Counted from the first letter of the stretch, positions 33,687 to 42,588 are shown. The stretch: DNA of 64,000 nt from Vannielia litorea (GCF_019801175.1 NZ_JAHVJR010000002.1:248001-312000); one strand, 5' to 3'. Translations and numbers: made by a program. The notes: generated from the sequence alone by a model not told the origin.

Positions 33687-35300
33687 TCAGGCGGTCATCT
33701 TAGCCACGTCAGACCGCTCCGGAGCACCCGCTGCGCCGTCTCCCAGCTTGAAACCTGCAAGGGCCGCTCCGCCCGCGACAGGCGCGAACCGGCAAGTGAC
33801 CCGGCCGTAGGCCGCGGTATCGAGGATCACGCTCCACGACCGTCGATCACTTCGGCCGGATAGAAACCGTGTTGCGCGAGTCCAAAGGGCATCGTCATCG
33901 GAGAGGGCTGACCAGTCTCGCACCGCTTCCTGCGCACTGACGTCAGAAAGAGACCCGACAAGGTCGCAGTTCCAAAGCTCCTGGTATGCGCGGTTGCACA
34001 ATACCATAGAGCCGGTGTGGGCAAACACAGCAATGGCCTCATCAAGGCTGTCGACGACGGCCTGCCCCATCTCGAGTTCTGAGCGAAACCTGCGTGTCAG
34101 CGACATCTCGGCAGAGATATCTTCGAACAGGAAGGCCACGGCCCCATCCGGATGTGGCTGGCCGGTCACCCGATAGGTCTGGCCGGTCGGAAGTGACCAG
34201 ATCTCCTGATGCATCCCTTCCGATGCGGCGCTCTCCAACTCTGCGATACTGGCCCGCCAACTTTTATAGTCCTTTGGCTCCGGCATCCTCTGGGCTTCCC
34301 TGAGGTGATCGAGGAAGGACACTAAAGTCGGGCGAGATGAGAGGAAATGCGGTTCGAGGGAGGAAAGATCGGTCAGCGCGGGGTTGAACAGAGCCAGCTG
34401 GCGGCCACGGTCGAACACGGCAAGCCCGGTTGGCAGATCGGCAAAGGTTTTCGTGAGGGTCTGCAAAAACTCGATGCGTGACCGTTCCGCCTGAACCAAC
34501 CGGTCGGCAGGCACCGCGAACACAAGCGTTTCTTCGCCCATCTCACGCGTGCTGCAATCGTACCAGATGACCTGCTCGATATAGGGGATTGTTATCGAGA
34601 CGCGATGGAGCACATCGGTCTCACAGTCATGAAAGCTGTGAGAAATTGCGCGGGGCAGGGGCCAAGCCAGTGTGGCCTTCCTGGGTTGCATCCGATGCAG
34701 AAGGTCGATGTAGGCACCATTCGCCCAGGTGACGTTGCCATCTTCATCTTCGCGCCACGCCAGCACCGGTGCGTCGTCGACCACTGTTCGCAGCACATCC
34801 AGTTCTTCAGCCATGGCCGTCACGGCGAAGGAATCGTATTCGACTGGCTCATCCTCCTCGCCTTGATGCAAGGAGAAACGCGTGAGGCCGTTTTTCAACT
34901 CGGCATCCAGCCGTGATGTCCCGTCCCTTGCCCTCAGCTCCAGCTTGCCCAACTCTGCCAATTGGCCGAGTCGGCTGCCGATGTCGGGGAAGGAGCCTGC
35001 GAGAAGGGCCAGGAAGCGCGGCCAAGGCGGCAGTGTCTCCGGCCCGGATGCCAAAAACACATGTGCCTCTTCGCTTGCGTCCACCAACTCGTCGTCCTCG
35101 AACAGGAAGGTCATGTCATCGCCTGAAACGCCTGTCAGCTTGTCCCACGTTACACGCCGCTTGGGTTGCAGGTAGCCAACCGCCAGCATGGCAAGGAGGG
35201 CGGTCCCGAATGACGTTGTCACCAGAACAAATGCAAATGCCCAAGGCAGCTCACCCAACAATCCGTTCACGCTCCCGAAGAGAGTAAAACTCCAAGTCAA
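33687..35300 (-). CDS. Membrane-anchored multi-PAS protein without a kinase domain
   Basis: This 537-residue protein has one N-terminal membrane helix (about residues 20-45, WAFAFVLVTTSFGTALLAMLAVGYL) and at least three PAS-type repeats. These are clearest around VLAWREDEDGNVTWANGAYIDLL, LPTGLAVFDRGRQLALFNPALTDLSS and LDEAIAVFAHTGSMVLCNRAYQELW. A coiled region (TRRFRSELEMGQAVVDS) lies between the last two. No HisKA H-box, HATPase, GGDEF or EAL motif is present before the stop. It is probably a sensor or scaffold acting through a partner; the ligand is unknown. It lies between regB and tsaE, with its stop 26 bp before tsaE. Confidence 0.82.
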   Translation of the reverse strand: MTWSFTLFGSVNGLLGELPWAFAFVLVTTSFGTALLAMLAVGYLQPKRRVTWDKLTGVSGDDMTFLFEDDELVDASEEAHVFLASGPETLPPWPRFLALLAGSFPDIGSRLGQLAELGKLELRARDGTSRLDAELKNGLTRFSLHQGEEDEPVEYDSFAVTAMAEELDVLRTVVDDAPVLAWREDEDGNVTWANGAYIDLLHRMQPRKATLAWPLPRAISHSFHDCETDVLHRVSITIPYIEQVIWYDCSTREMGEETLVFAVPADRLVQAERSRIEFLQTLTKTFADLPTGLAVFDRGRQLALFNPALTDLSSLEPHFLSSRPTLVSFLDHLREAQRMPEPKDYKSWRASIAELESAASEGMHQEIWSLPTGQTYRVTGQPHPDGAVAFLFEDISAEMSLTRRFRSELEMGQAVVDSLDEAIAVFAHTGSMVLCNRAYQELWNCDLVGSLSDVSAQEAVRDWSALSDDDALWTRATRFLSGRSDRRSWSVILDTAAYGRVTCRFAPVAGGAALAGFKLGDGAAGAPERSDVAKMTA

Positions 35301-35366
35301 AGAAGACGTGATTTTGGTTAACCGCAGGTTAATGCCGGGCGCGGCGGTTAGGGGTATGCGAGCAGA

Positions 35367-36821
35367 TCAGGACTCGAAGCGTAGATTGTCACCAAGGGCA
35401 CCCCGCGCTTCCGCCTCCTCAGCGACTAGCAGCTTGCGCGGCCAAGTGACCTCAACGATGGCCCCACCTCTGTCGGGGCGTTCATCCGGTGCGAGGAACG
35501 GGTCGGATCCGTTGGCGAACGTCAGGCTGGCACCGATACGTTCCAAAAGTGTTTTCGCGATGAACAGGCCGAGCCCCATGCCTTCGTATTCAGGCCTTTT
35601 CCGCGGCTCATCCGGCGCCCGGCGGCGGCGGACGAAAGGGTCACCGATCCGGCCGATGAGATGCGGCGGATAACCCTCTCCATCGTCGATCACGCGCACC
35701 ACCACGTTTTGGGCCGTCCAGCGCCCCTCGATCCACACGTTCCCGGCGGCGAAATCCACGGCGTTCTGGATCAGATTTCGCATGCCGTGGATCATCTCGG
35801 AGCTGCGATGGATATCGGGCTGCCGCTCGTCGCTTCCGGCGCCCGGATGCATGTCAAAATGCAGCCTTTTCCCCCGCTCCTGATGAGGCTCGGCTGCTTC
35901 CTCCAGCACCGACTGAAGCGGAGCCGTCCGCATGTGCAGGTCGTCCTTCCCGGCCCGGCCCATTGAGCGGAGGATTTCACGGCACCTGTCGGCCTGCTCG
36001 CCAATAAGGCGCGCGTCCTCAAGCAGTCCGTCAACCTCGGCATCGCCTTGCAATTCGTCCGCCATCTCCGAACTCACCAGCTTGATGGTGGCCAAGGGCG
36101 TACCAAGCTCGTGCGCTGCGGCGGCTACAACACCTCCCAAATCAGTGAGCTTTTGCTCGCGAGCCAGAGCCAGTTGCGTCGCGAGCAGCGCGTCGCCCAT
36201 CGCGGCGATTTCCGTTGTCACCTTGCGGGCATAGAGCGCGAGAAATGAAACGCCGATCACGATGGCGATCCACGACCCGAACAAAAAAATCGAGGGCACA
36301 CGCAGTACGAAGCCTTGGATGGTGCGCAACGGCAGATAGTCGAAAGCCACGAAAGTCACGATGCCGATGGCCACGGCGCCAACGATCAAAACGGCGTTCA
36401 GGCCCAGCGCGGTGGCGGCGATAGTGACGGGGGTGAGAAGCAGCAGGGCGAAGGGGTTGTGGAGCCCGCCGGTGAGGTAGATCAGCAGACCAAGCTGCGC
36501 GAGATCGAAGACCAGCATCAGCATGGCCTCCACCTCGTTCAGCCGCTTGTTCGCCGGGTAGATGAACATGGCCAAAAGGTTGGCAATGACCGACATGCCG
36601 ATGGCCAGAACACACAGGCCAATTTCGAGCTGCAGCTCGTACAAGAAATGCGCCGCAGCGATTGCGATGCTCTGCCCGGCCACCGCGACCCAGCGCAAAA
36701 CGATCAACGTCCGCAGGCGAATCCAGTTGGCCCGGCGCGGATGCTGGAAGGGGTTATCGGACAGGCCAGTCTCTGGCATTTGATTTGCGGGCAGCGCCTC
36801 TGGTGTGACAGTCGGACCCAT
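35367..36821 (-). CDS. regB: Redox sensor histidine kinase RegB (PrrB)
   Basis: RegB/PrrB senses redox state and controls photosynthesis, respiration, carbon and nitrogen fixation genes through RegA. Six membrane helices occupy residues 40-197. The quinone-site heptad GGLHNPF is at 118-124. The phosphorylated His237 lies in AAAAHELGTPLATIKL, and Cys280 in EQADRCREIL corresponds to the redox-active cysteine of the Rhodobacter capsulatus protein. The ATPase shows NLIQNAVDFA, DDGEGYPP and GMGLGLFIAKTLLERIGA (484 residues). It is divergent from senC-regA, the standard Rhodobacteraceae arrangement. Confidence 0.96.
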   Translation of the reverse strand: MGPTVTPEALPANQMPETGLSDNPFQHPRRANWIRLRTLIVLRWVAVAGQSIAIAAAHFLYELQLEIGLCVLAIGMSVIANLLAMFIYPANKRLNEVEAMLMLVFDLAQLGLLIYLTGGLHNPFALLLLTPVTIAATALGLNAVLIVGAVAIGIVTFVAFDYLPLRTIQGFVLRVPSIFLFGSWIAIVIGVSFLALYARKVTTEIAAMGDALLATQLALAREQKLTDLGGVVAAAAHELGTPLATIKLVSSEMADELQGDAEVDGLLEDARLIGEQADRCREILRSMGRAGKDDLHMRTAPLQSVLEEAAEPHQERGKRLHFDMHPGAGSDERQPDIHRSSEMIHGMRNLIQNAVDFAAGNVWIEGRWTAQNVVVRVIDDGEGYPPHLIGRIGDPFVRRRRAPDEPRKRPEYEGMGLGLFIAKTLLERIGASLTFANGSDPFLAPDERPDRGGAIVEVTWPRKLLVAEEAEARGALGDNLRFES

Positions 36822-36878
36822 TGTTAGCCCGCAGCGGAGGCGTCAGCAAAGGGCAACACGCGCCAGAGGGAGTGGACC

Positions 36879-37496
36879 ATGCGAACGGCGATATGGGCAG
36901 GCACGGCTGTTGCCGCGATTTGCGGTGTGATCGGCTTCACGGTCTGGAAGGTCTATCTCGACGTGCCGGAAAATGCCTTTGCCCAATGCAACGGCGGGGC
37001 CAGTTCTGCTGCGATCGGCGGGCCGTTCGAGCTGGTCAACGCGCAGGGCGAAACCGTGACGGACAAGGACGTTATCACCGAGCCGACCCTGCTCTATTTT
37101 GGCTACACTTTCTGTCCCGATGTCTGCCCGCTCGACACTGTCCGGAACGCCGAGGCAACCGAGATTCTGGCCGAGCGCGGCTATGATGTGACGCCGGTCT
37201 TCATCTCGGTCGACCCGGCCCGCGATACACCCGAGGCGGTGGGTGATTTTGCTGCCAATATCAGTGACAAATTGATCGGTCTGACCGGTAGCTCAGAGCA
37301 GGTCGAGGCGGCCTCCAAGGCCTACCGCACCTACTACAAGGCCCACACCGATGACGACCCTGATTACTACCTGGTCGACCACTCGACCTTCACCTACCTC
37401 ACCTTCCCGGACACTGGTTTTGCAGGGTTTTTCCGGCGTGAACTCTCTGGGGAACAGCTCGCGGATGAGGTGCAGTGCTTTCTCGACGCGGGGTAA
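36879..37496 (+). CDS. senC: SCO1/SenC/PrrC family copper-binding protein
   Basis: SenC/PrrC is a membrane-anchored thioredoxin-fold protein that helps deliver copper to cytochrome oxidase and influences Reg signalling. The N-terminal anchor is residues 5-23. The copper ligands are Cys79 and Cys83 in TFCPDVCPLD and His168 in LVDHSTF (205 residues). It lies upstream of regA, 82 bp apart, and opposite regB, which is 57 bp away. Confidence 0.95.
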   Translation: MRTAIWAGTAVAAICGVIGFTVWKVYLDVPENAFAQCNGGASSAAIGGPFELVNAQGETVTDKDVITEPTLLYFGYTFCPDVCPLDTVRNAEATEILAERGYDVTPVFISVDPARDTPEAVGDFAANISDKLIGLTGSSEQVEAASKAYRTYYKAHTDDDPDYYLVDHSTFTYLTFPDTGFAGFFRRELSGEQLADEVQCFLDAG

Positions 37497-37578
37497 GGCC
37501 CTGTGCGGAAAGGCTTGTCGCTGAATCATAGCCCGTATAGCCTGAACCGTAACAACGAATGACCGGCGGAGGACGCGC

Positions 37579-38133
37579 GTGGCCGAGCGGGATCTCAGCG
37601 AGATCGGGGAGGACAGATCTCTTCTGATCGTCGATGACGACGAACCATTTCTGCGGCGTCTGGCGCGTGCGATGGAGAAACGCGGGTTCGAGCCGGAGAT
37701 GGCCGGATCAGTCGCTGCTGGCCGGGCAATCGCAACGGCCCGGCCCCCTGCATATGCCGTGGTCGACCTGCGGCTCGAGGATGGCAACGGCCTCGATGTG
37801 GTTGAAACCATTCGTGAAAAACGACCGGATGCCAAGGTCGTCGTCCTCACTGGATATGGCGCAATCGCCACCGCGGTCGCCGCGGTGAAGATCGGTGCGA
37901 CTGACTATCTTTCGAAGCCCGCGGACGCCAATGAGGTCACAGCGGCCCTACTGGCGAGCGATGATGAACTGCCTCCGCCGCCCGAGAATCCGATGAGCGC
38001 GGACAGGGTTCGGTGGGAGCATATTCAGCGGGTCTACGAGCTCTGTGACCGCAACGTCAGCGAGACCGCGCGCAGGCTTAACATGCACCGGCGCACCTTG
38101 CAGCGGATCCTCGCCAAACGGTCGCCCAAGTGA
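37579..38133 (+). CDS. regA: Response regulator RegA (PrrA)
   Basis: RegA/PrrA is the DNA-binding partner of RegB and activates or represses redox-dependent genes. The receiver domain has the acidic pair in LIVDDDEPF, phospho-acceptor Asp63 in VVDLRLEDGNG, and the lysine in YLSKPAD. The Fis-type helix-turn-helix at the C-terminus is NVSETARRLNMHRRTLQRIL (184 residues). It starts at a GTG at 37579 with GGAGGA upstream. Confidence 0.97.
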   Translation: MAERDLSEIGEDRSLLIVDDDEPFLRRLARAMEKRGFEPEMAGSVAAGRAIATARPPAYAVVDLRLEDGNGLDVVETIREKRPDAKVVVLTGYGAIATAVAAVKIGATDYLSKPADANEVTAALLASDDELPPPPENPMSADRVRWEHIQRVYELCDRNVSETARRLNMHRRTLQRILAKRSPK

Positions 38134-38155
38134 CCGGATCGGCGCTGCAGCGGTG

Positions 38156-38191
38156 ATGCACAACCCATGCACAACCCATGCACATCTAATG
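38156..38191 (+). repeat. 11-bp repeat array carrying four ATGs before the lipoprotein gene
   Basis: Two exact copies of ATGCACAACCC (38156-38166, 38167-38177) are followed by a third, diverged copy (38178-38188), and the lipoprotein ATG falls at the next 11-bp step (38189). The period of 11 puts successive ATGs in different frames, so loss or gain of units would alter the upstream frame. Confidence 0.7.
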
Positions 38192-38518
38192 CATACGCAA
38201 CTCGGGCTCCTTGTGATTCTGCTCGCGGGCTGCACCACATCTGGTGAGGCCCAGCGCCCGGCCCAGAAACCTCTTGGTTACGAACTTCGGCAGACCGGAA
38301 TTGGCGTTCCCGGTTCCCCGCAGGAGGTGAGCTTCGATCGGGTGAACCCCGGGGCGACCGTCGCGCTACAGAAGCTGGCCGGGCCGGTCACGACCGAGGA
38401 GGCCTGCGGAAACGGCATGGCGCTGATCGGGTTTCGGGACGGGTTGACAGCGGTGTTCCAGGGGCGCGAGTTCGTTGGCTGGCAGGCAGCGGGTCAGTCT
38501 GCGGGGGCGACTTGCTGA
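38189..38518 (+). CDS. Small hypothetical lipoprotein
   Basis: This is a 109-residue predicted lipoprotein of unknown role. A short signal MHTQLGLLVILLAGC ends in a lipobox with Cys15. The mature part contains GYELRQTGIGVPGSPQEVSFDR, EEACGNG and GLTAVFQGREFVGWQ, a pattern I recall from other Rhodobacteraceae lipoproteins without a known function. The frame opens earlier, and an in-frame ATG at 38156 lies in an 11-bp repeat array, but only the ATG at 38189 gives a proper signal peptide. Confidence 0.65.
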   Translation: MHTQLGLLVILLAGCTTSGEAQRPAQKPLGYELRQTGIGVPGSPQEVSFDRVNPGATVALQKLAGPVTTEEACGNGMALIGFRDGLTAVFQGREFVGWQAAGQSAGATC

Positions 38519-38543
38519 GGCGTCTGAGGGCAGATTGCCCAGC

Positions 38544-39026
38544 TTACAGATCGTAGCGCTTGAGCACCTTGTCCACGACCGTACCATCAGCCATCACGTA
38601 GCCTTCGATCCGACCATAATCCTCGAAGCCTCTCGACTGGTAGTAGGCCAGCCCGCCCGCGTTGTCGGCCCTGATATTGGCCCGAATCCACGTGTAGCCA
38701 AGCGCCTTAGCCGCCGTGCGGGTGACCTCGAACAGCTCTGAGCCAATCCCGAGGCCGGTTTTGCCGCGTCTTGCGAAACTGGCGATCTCGGCGCAGGTCT
38801 CGGGCTCGTCCACCATTGGCTCGATCCACTGGAAACCGAGCAGCTCGCCCTGATCATCCTCGGCCACATGCCAAGCGGCGCGGTCGGTCCACGCAAGCTG
38901 CGCTTCAATATCGCGGCGGTTCACCGTGCCGGTGATGGCTGTGGTGCCGCCGGCATCGACAACCTCTTGCAGCAGTTCAGTGATGGCCCGGGCATCAGCC
39001 GGGGCGGCGCGGCGGATATGGATCAT
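38544..39026 (-). CDS. GNAT family N-acetyltransferase
   Basis: This 160-residue acetyltransferase opens with IHIRRAAPADARAITELLQEV. A central ELLGFQWIEPM strand follows, then the acetyl-CoA loop GKTGLGIGSELFEVTRTAAKALGY (motif A read as Q/RxxGxG/A) and motif B RADNAGGLAYYQSRGFEDYGR. The substrate is unknown. The frame opens at 39101, but homology begins at the ATG at 39026, which overlaps the SRPBCC gene by 4 bases. Confidence 0.88.
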   Translation of the reverse strand: MIHIRRAAPADARAITELLQEVVDAGGTTAITGTVNRRDIEAQLAWTDRAAWHVAEDDQGELLGFQWIEPMVDEPETCAEIASFARRGKTGLGIGSELFEVTRTAAKALGYTWIRANIRADNAGGLAYYQSRGFEDYGRIEGYVMADGTVVDKVLKRYDL

Positions 39027-39940
39027 GAGGCGGCCTCGGCTCGATTTGTGATCACATGCAAAACGGCGTGGTGCATGTCGTTGAGAATGAGCCTGCCCCA
39101 CGGCTTCAGGTATGCGTTGACCGGCGTCGTCAGTCGGTAGCTCGTAGTCAGCGTCACGCGGGTGCGGGCGGGGTCGAGGCGCTCGAAAGTATAGCGTCCC
39201 TCCAGCATCTCTACCTCGGGCCCAGTTGGAGAGATCCGGGGATCAACGGCCCGCATCAGGCTTGGGTCAGGGAATACGAACCGCCAAGCCAGATCGGGGC
39301 CGGGCAGCAGGTGCTCCTCAAACCGTACGCCGTTGGTCCATCGGGCATGTCTTACGCCGTTCTCGGTGTGGGCAGCGAGTGGGCTGGGCGCTCGCAGGAG
39401 GCTGTGGGTGACCGTCCAAGGAAGCTCGTTTTTGGCTATATCAGAGACGCTTTCTGCCTGCGCGCGGACCACGCCCAACGGCGCGGCGATGGTGACGGTC
39501 GTCGAGACCGAGACAAGCTCGTTTGACGTAGGTGACGGCAAATCGAAAACCGGCACCACGAGTGGAAGCGCAAGCAAGGGCAGGCAAAGTTGGCTGCCGC
39601 TTTCGAAACGGTCCAGCACGACGCGCATTACTGCGATCCCGATGATGGCGATGAGGATGGCGATGGGCAGGATCATGGCGATACAGATCACCGTTTCGAT
39701 CCAGAGGATGGCCAGCACGCAGGCGACCAGCAGCATCGCAAGGCTGGTGCGGCCGACGACTGCCCAGAACCGCAGCCTTCGGTGCCAGTCGAATACCAAC
39801 TGGCCGGCCAGCCCGAGACCGAGGGCGAACCAGAGCGCCAGCCACAGAACGTTGGTGTCGGACGGAACAAAGAAGAAGATGGCATAGGCGAGCGCCGCAT
39901 AGACCAGAAAAACGAGGCTGCGCAGCGCGGCGGGGGCCAT
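39023..39940 (-). CDS. Membrane protein with C-terminal SRPBCC/START-like domain
   Basis: This 305-residue protein has a membrane half with four hydrophobic helices (residues 5-27, 31-48, 63-82, 84-110). A soluble half from about 145 follows (VSTTVTIAAPLGVVRAQAESVSD through RVTLTTSYRLTTPVNAYLKPWGRLILNDMHHAVLHVI, read from 39046 to 39150), which looks like a polyketide-cyclase/START-type ligand pocket. Function is unknown. It is translationally coupled to the HD gene (TGATG) upstream and to the GNAT gene downstream. Confidence 0.75.
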   Translation of the reverse strand: MAPAALRSLVFLVYAALAYAIFFFVPSDTNVLWLALWFALGLGLAGQLVFDWHRRLRFWAVVGRTSLAMLLVACVLAILWIETVICIAMILPIAILIAIIGIAVMRVVLDRFESGSQLCLPLLALPLVVPVFDLPSPTSNELVSVSTTVTIAAPLGVVRAQAESVSDIAKNELPWTVTHSLLRAPSPLAAHTENGVRHARWTNGVRFEEHLLPGPDLAWRFVFPDPSLMRAVDPRISPTGPEVEMLEGRYTFERLDPARTRVTLTTSYRLTTPVNAYLKPWGRLILNDMHHAVLHVITNRAEAAS

Positions 39941-40536
39941 CAGAGCGCCGCCAGCAGCGTGTTGTGGCGGGCGGTGAACTCGTTTCGCACTTCCACCGGC
40001 GGGCGCAGGGTGATTTCCATGTCTTCGATCAGCTCGGGGACGGGCACGCCGAAGAACTTGTTGGCCTCCGCCACGGTAAAGCCCGCGATGCGCGTCGCCT
40101 CCAGCCAGGCGGAGACCTTGTCGGCCTTCTTGATTTGCTTCTTCACGGCCACGGGCACCTGAGCGGGCAGGCCGAAGCGCAGGTGGATCGCGGCGGTCAG
40201 CCTATCATCCAGCGCGCCATAGCTCGGGCCGACGGCGGCCTTCACCGGGGAGATCATGTCGCCGATCACATATTCAGGTGCGTCATGCAGCAGGGCGGCA
40301 AGCTGCCATTTGACCGGCGCGGACGGGTTCATTCGCGTGAAAAGCGCCTCGACCAGCAGCGAATGCTCGGCCACGGAATAGGCAAAGTCGCCATGCGTCT
40401 GCCCATTCCAGCGGGCAACAAAGGCGAGGCCGTGGGCGATATCCTCGATCTCGATATCCACCGGCGTCGGGTCCAACAGATCAAGCCTGCGACCCGACAG
40501 CATGCGCTGCCACGCGCGGGGCGGTGCCTTGGCCAT
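39940..40536 (-). CDS. HD-domain phosphohydrolase (YfbR-like)
   Basis: This predicted metal-dependent nucleotide or nucleic-acid phosphohydrolase has the HD signature as AEHSLLV plus LLHDAPEYVIGDM, with a later aspartate in KKADKVSAWLEA (198 residues). Close relatives include the 5'-deoxynucleotidase YfbR, but substrate use is not established for this branch. It is the first gene of a coupled three-gene unit with the SRPBCC and GNAT genes. Confidence 0.88.
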   Translation of the reverse strand: MAKAPPRAWQRMLSGRRLDLLDPTPVDIEIEDIAHGLAFVARWNGQTHGDFAYSVAEHSLLVEALFTRMNPSAPVKWQLAALLHDAPEYVIGDMISPVKAAVGPSYGALDDRLTAAIHLRFGLPAQVPVAVKKQIKKADKVSAWLEATRIAGFTVAEANKFFGVPVPELIEDMEITLRPPVEVRNEFTARHNTLLAAL

Positions 40537-40707
40537 CGTCGTCTCCCTCTCGCCCGAATTGGCAGGATTTGGGTAGCGCGATCACGCCGAGGTGTAAACG
40601 CGGGGCGGAACCGATCCTGCCATTCCCCGGTTAACTCCCCAACACGCAAGACTTTTTGAAACCGGGCCAAGCCTCCGCCGTTGGTGAGCCGCCCAAGGGA
40701 CAGGACC

Positions 40708-41013
40708 ATGAAAACCATCATCGCAACCGCCACTCTCCTTCTCGCAGCAGCCCCGCTGGCAGCACAGCAGATGGATGGACCCTGCGGCAAGCGTGAGTAC
40801 TTCGTGGATCAACTGGTCGAGACTTACGAGGAGCAGCCGGTGGCTGGCGGGCTCCAAAGCGAAGAGTCCCTTGTGGAGATCTGGGCCTCGGAGAAGACCG
40901 GGAGCTTTACCATCCTCGTGACGGACGCAGCCGGGAAAACCTGCGTTGCGTTCACGGGTGAGGATTTTCATGAAGCGAGTGGGTTTGTCGGCGTGAAAGG
41001 CGAGGCGTCCTGA
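40708..41013 (+). CDS. Small secreted hypothetical protein
   Basis: This 101-residue periplasmic protein has a clear signal peptide (MKTIIATATLLLAAAPLAAQ, cleavage near residue 19-20). Two cysteines, Cys26 and Cys79, could pair as a disulfide. The mature part (REYFVDQLVETYEEQPVAGGL, SLVEIWASEKTGSFTILVTD) has no domain I can name. The ATG at 40708 follows GGGACAGGA. It stands alone upstream of ahcY. Confidence 0.72.
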   Translation: MKTIIATATLLLAAAPLAAQQMDGPCGKREYFVDQLVETYEEQPVAGGLQSEESLVEIWASEKTGSFTILVTDAAGKTCVAFTGEDFHEASGFVGVKGEAS

Positions 41014-41056
41014 CGCCTCAAGCCAAGGCGAGCTTCCTAAGATTGCCCACGCTCTG

Positions 41057-41085
41057 TTGCCGCACTTCGGGGCCGATGCTATGTG
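41057..41085 (+). promoter_or_regulatory. Possible promoter of ahcY
   Basis: TTGCCG (41057-41062) is 17 bases from TATGTG (41080-41085), about 34 bases ahead of the ahcY ATG. The -10 match is weak. No S-adenosylhomocysteine riboswitch core was recognised in this leader. Confidence 0.35.
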
Positions 41086-41119
41086 CCGATGGACGCATAA
41101 CACGCATCAGGAGCACCCG

Positions 41120-42508
41120 ATGGCCGCAGATTATATTGTTAAAGACATTTCTCTTGCCGATTTTGGCCGCAAGGAACTGAACATCGCCGAAACCGAGATG
41201 CCCGGCCTCATGGCCTGCCGCACCGAGTTTGGTGAGAGCCAACCGCTGAAGGGCGCGCGGATCGTCGGTTCGCTGCACATGACCATCCAGACAGCCGTGC
41301 TCATCGAAACGCTGGTCGCGTTGGGCGCCGATGTGCGCTGGGCCTCCTGCAACATCTTCTCGACCCAGGACCATGCCGCCGCGGCGATTGCCGAAGCAGG
41401 CGTGCCTGTGTTTGCCGTAAAGGGCCAGAGCCTTGAGGAGCACTGGGACTATCTCGACAAGTCCTTCCTCTTCGACGACGGCCCCAACATGATCCTCGAC
41501 GATGGCGGCGATGCCACGCTTTACGTGCTGCTCGGCGCACGGGCTGAGGCGGGGGAAGACGTAATCCCTGTGCCGCAATCTGAAGAGGAAGAGGTGATCA
41601 AGAAGCAGATCGCCAAGCGGATGGCGGCCTCCCCCGGTTGGTTCACCAAGGTCCGCGAGCAGATCAAGGGTGTGAGCGAAGAGACGACCACCGGCGTGCA
41701 CCGGCTCTACGACCTGCACAAGAAGGGGCAACTGCCCTTCCCGGCGATCAACGTGAACGACTCGGTGACCAAGTCGAAGTTCGACAACAAGTACGGCTGC
41801 AAGGAATCGCTGGTAGACGGCATCCGCCGCGCGACCGACACGATGATGGCCGGCAAGGTCGCGGTGGTCTGCGGCTATGGTGACGTAGGCAAGGGCTCCG
41901 CCGCCTCGCTGCGGGGCGCCGGTGCGCGGGTTAAGGTGACGGAAGTCGACCCGATCTGCGCACTTCAGGCTGCGATGGACGGGTTCGAGGTGGTGACGCT
42001 GGAGGATGAGGCGAGCAAGGCCGATATCTTCATCACCACCACCGGCAACAAGGACGTGATCCGCATCGAGCACATGCGCGAGATGAAGGACATGGCGATC
42101 GTCGGCAACATCGGCCACTTCGACAACGAGATCCAGGTTGCCAACCTGAAGAACCACAAGTGGACCAACATCAAGGACCAAGTGGACATGATCGAGATGC
42201 CGGGTGGCAACCGGATCATCCTGCTCTCTGAAGGGCGCCTGCTGAACCTCGGCAACGCAACCGGACACCCCTCATTCGTGATGAGCGCTTCCTTCACCAA
42301 CCAAGTGCTGGCGCAGATCGAGCTTTGGACCAAGGGCGAAGAATATCAGCCGGGCGTCTACATCCTGCCCAAGCACCTCGACGAGAAAGTGGCGATGCTT
42401 CACCTTGAGCGGATCGGGGTGAAGCTCTCCAAGCTCTCGGGTGAGCAGGCGGCCTACATCGGCGTCACGCCGGAAGGGCCGTTCAAGCCCGAGCACTACC
42501 GCTATTGA
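41120..42508 (+). CDS. ahcY: Adenosylhomocysteinase
   Basis: AhcY hydrolyses S-adenosylhomocysteine to adenosine and homocysteine, keeping methylation reactions going. In 462 residues (the long alphaproteobacterial form) it shows VRWASCNIFSTQDHAAAA, the substrate lysine/aspartate segment PFPAINVNDSVTKSKFDN, the NAD motif VVCGYGDVGKGSA, and the C-terminal PEGPFKPEHYRY. The start is the ATG at 41120, with AGGAG upstream. A terminator follows. Confidence 0.97.
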   Translation: MAADYIVKDISLADFGRKELNIAETEMPGLMACRTEFGESQPLKGARIVGSLHMTIQTAVLIETLVALGADVRWASCNIFSTQDHAAAAIAEAGVPVFAVKGQSLEEHWDYLDKSFLFDDGPNMILDDGGDATLYVLLGARAEAGEDVIPVPQSEEEEVIKKQIAKRMAASPGWFTKVREQIKGVSEETTTGVHRLYDLHKKGQLPFPAINVNDSVTKSKFDNKYGCKESLVDGIRRATDTMMAGKVAVVCGYGDVGKGSAASLRGAGARVKVTEVDPICALQAAMDGFEVVTLEDEASKADIFITTTGNKDVIRIEHMREMKDMAIVGNIGHFDNEIQVANLKNHKWTNIKDQVDMIEMPGGNRIILLSEGRLLNLGNATGHPSFVMSASFTNQVLAQIELWTKGEEYQPGVYILPKHLDEKVAMLHLERIGVKLSKLSGEQAAYIGVTPEGPFKPEHYRY

Positions 42509-42514
42509 ACCTGC

Positions 42515-42537
42515 GGTGGGTTTCACCCACCCTACGG
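42515..42537. repeat. Intergenic palindromic repeat, copy 1
   Basis: GGTGGGT (42515-42521) pairs with ACCCACC (42525-42531) around a 3-base loop, and the element continues CTACGG. The 12-base part CCCACCCTACGG (42526-42537) recurs exactly on the other side of panE. Confidence 0.7.
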
Positions 42538-42544
42538 CAAACGG

Positions 42545-42571
42545 GCCCCGGGGGAGACCTCGGGGCTTTTT
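42545..42571 (+). terminator. Rho-independent terminator of ahcY
   Basis: GCCCCG (42545-42550) pairs with CGGGGC (42561-42566), followed by TTTTT, between ahcY and panE. Confidence 0.82.
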
Positions 42572-42588
42572 GATTTTCTGGAGGTAAC

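Noticed and set aside
41014..41119. Possible S-adenosylhomocysteine or SAM/SAH riboswitch in the ahcY leader
   Set aside because: I looked for the conserved core of the known SAH and SAM/SAH aptamers and did not find it; only short unconvincing inverted repeats are present.
41018..42268. 416-codon open frame opposite ahcY
   Set aside because: It is the antisense shadow of a strongly conserved gene.
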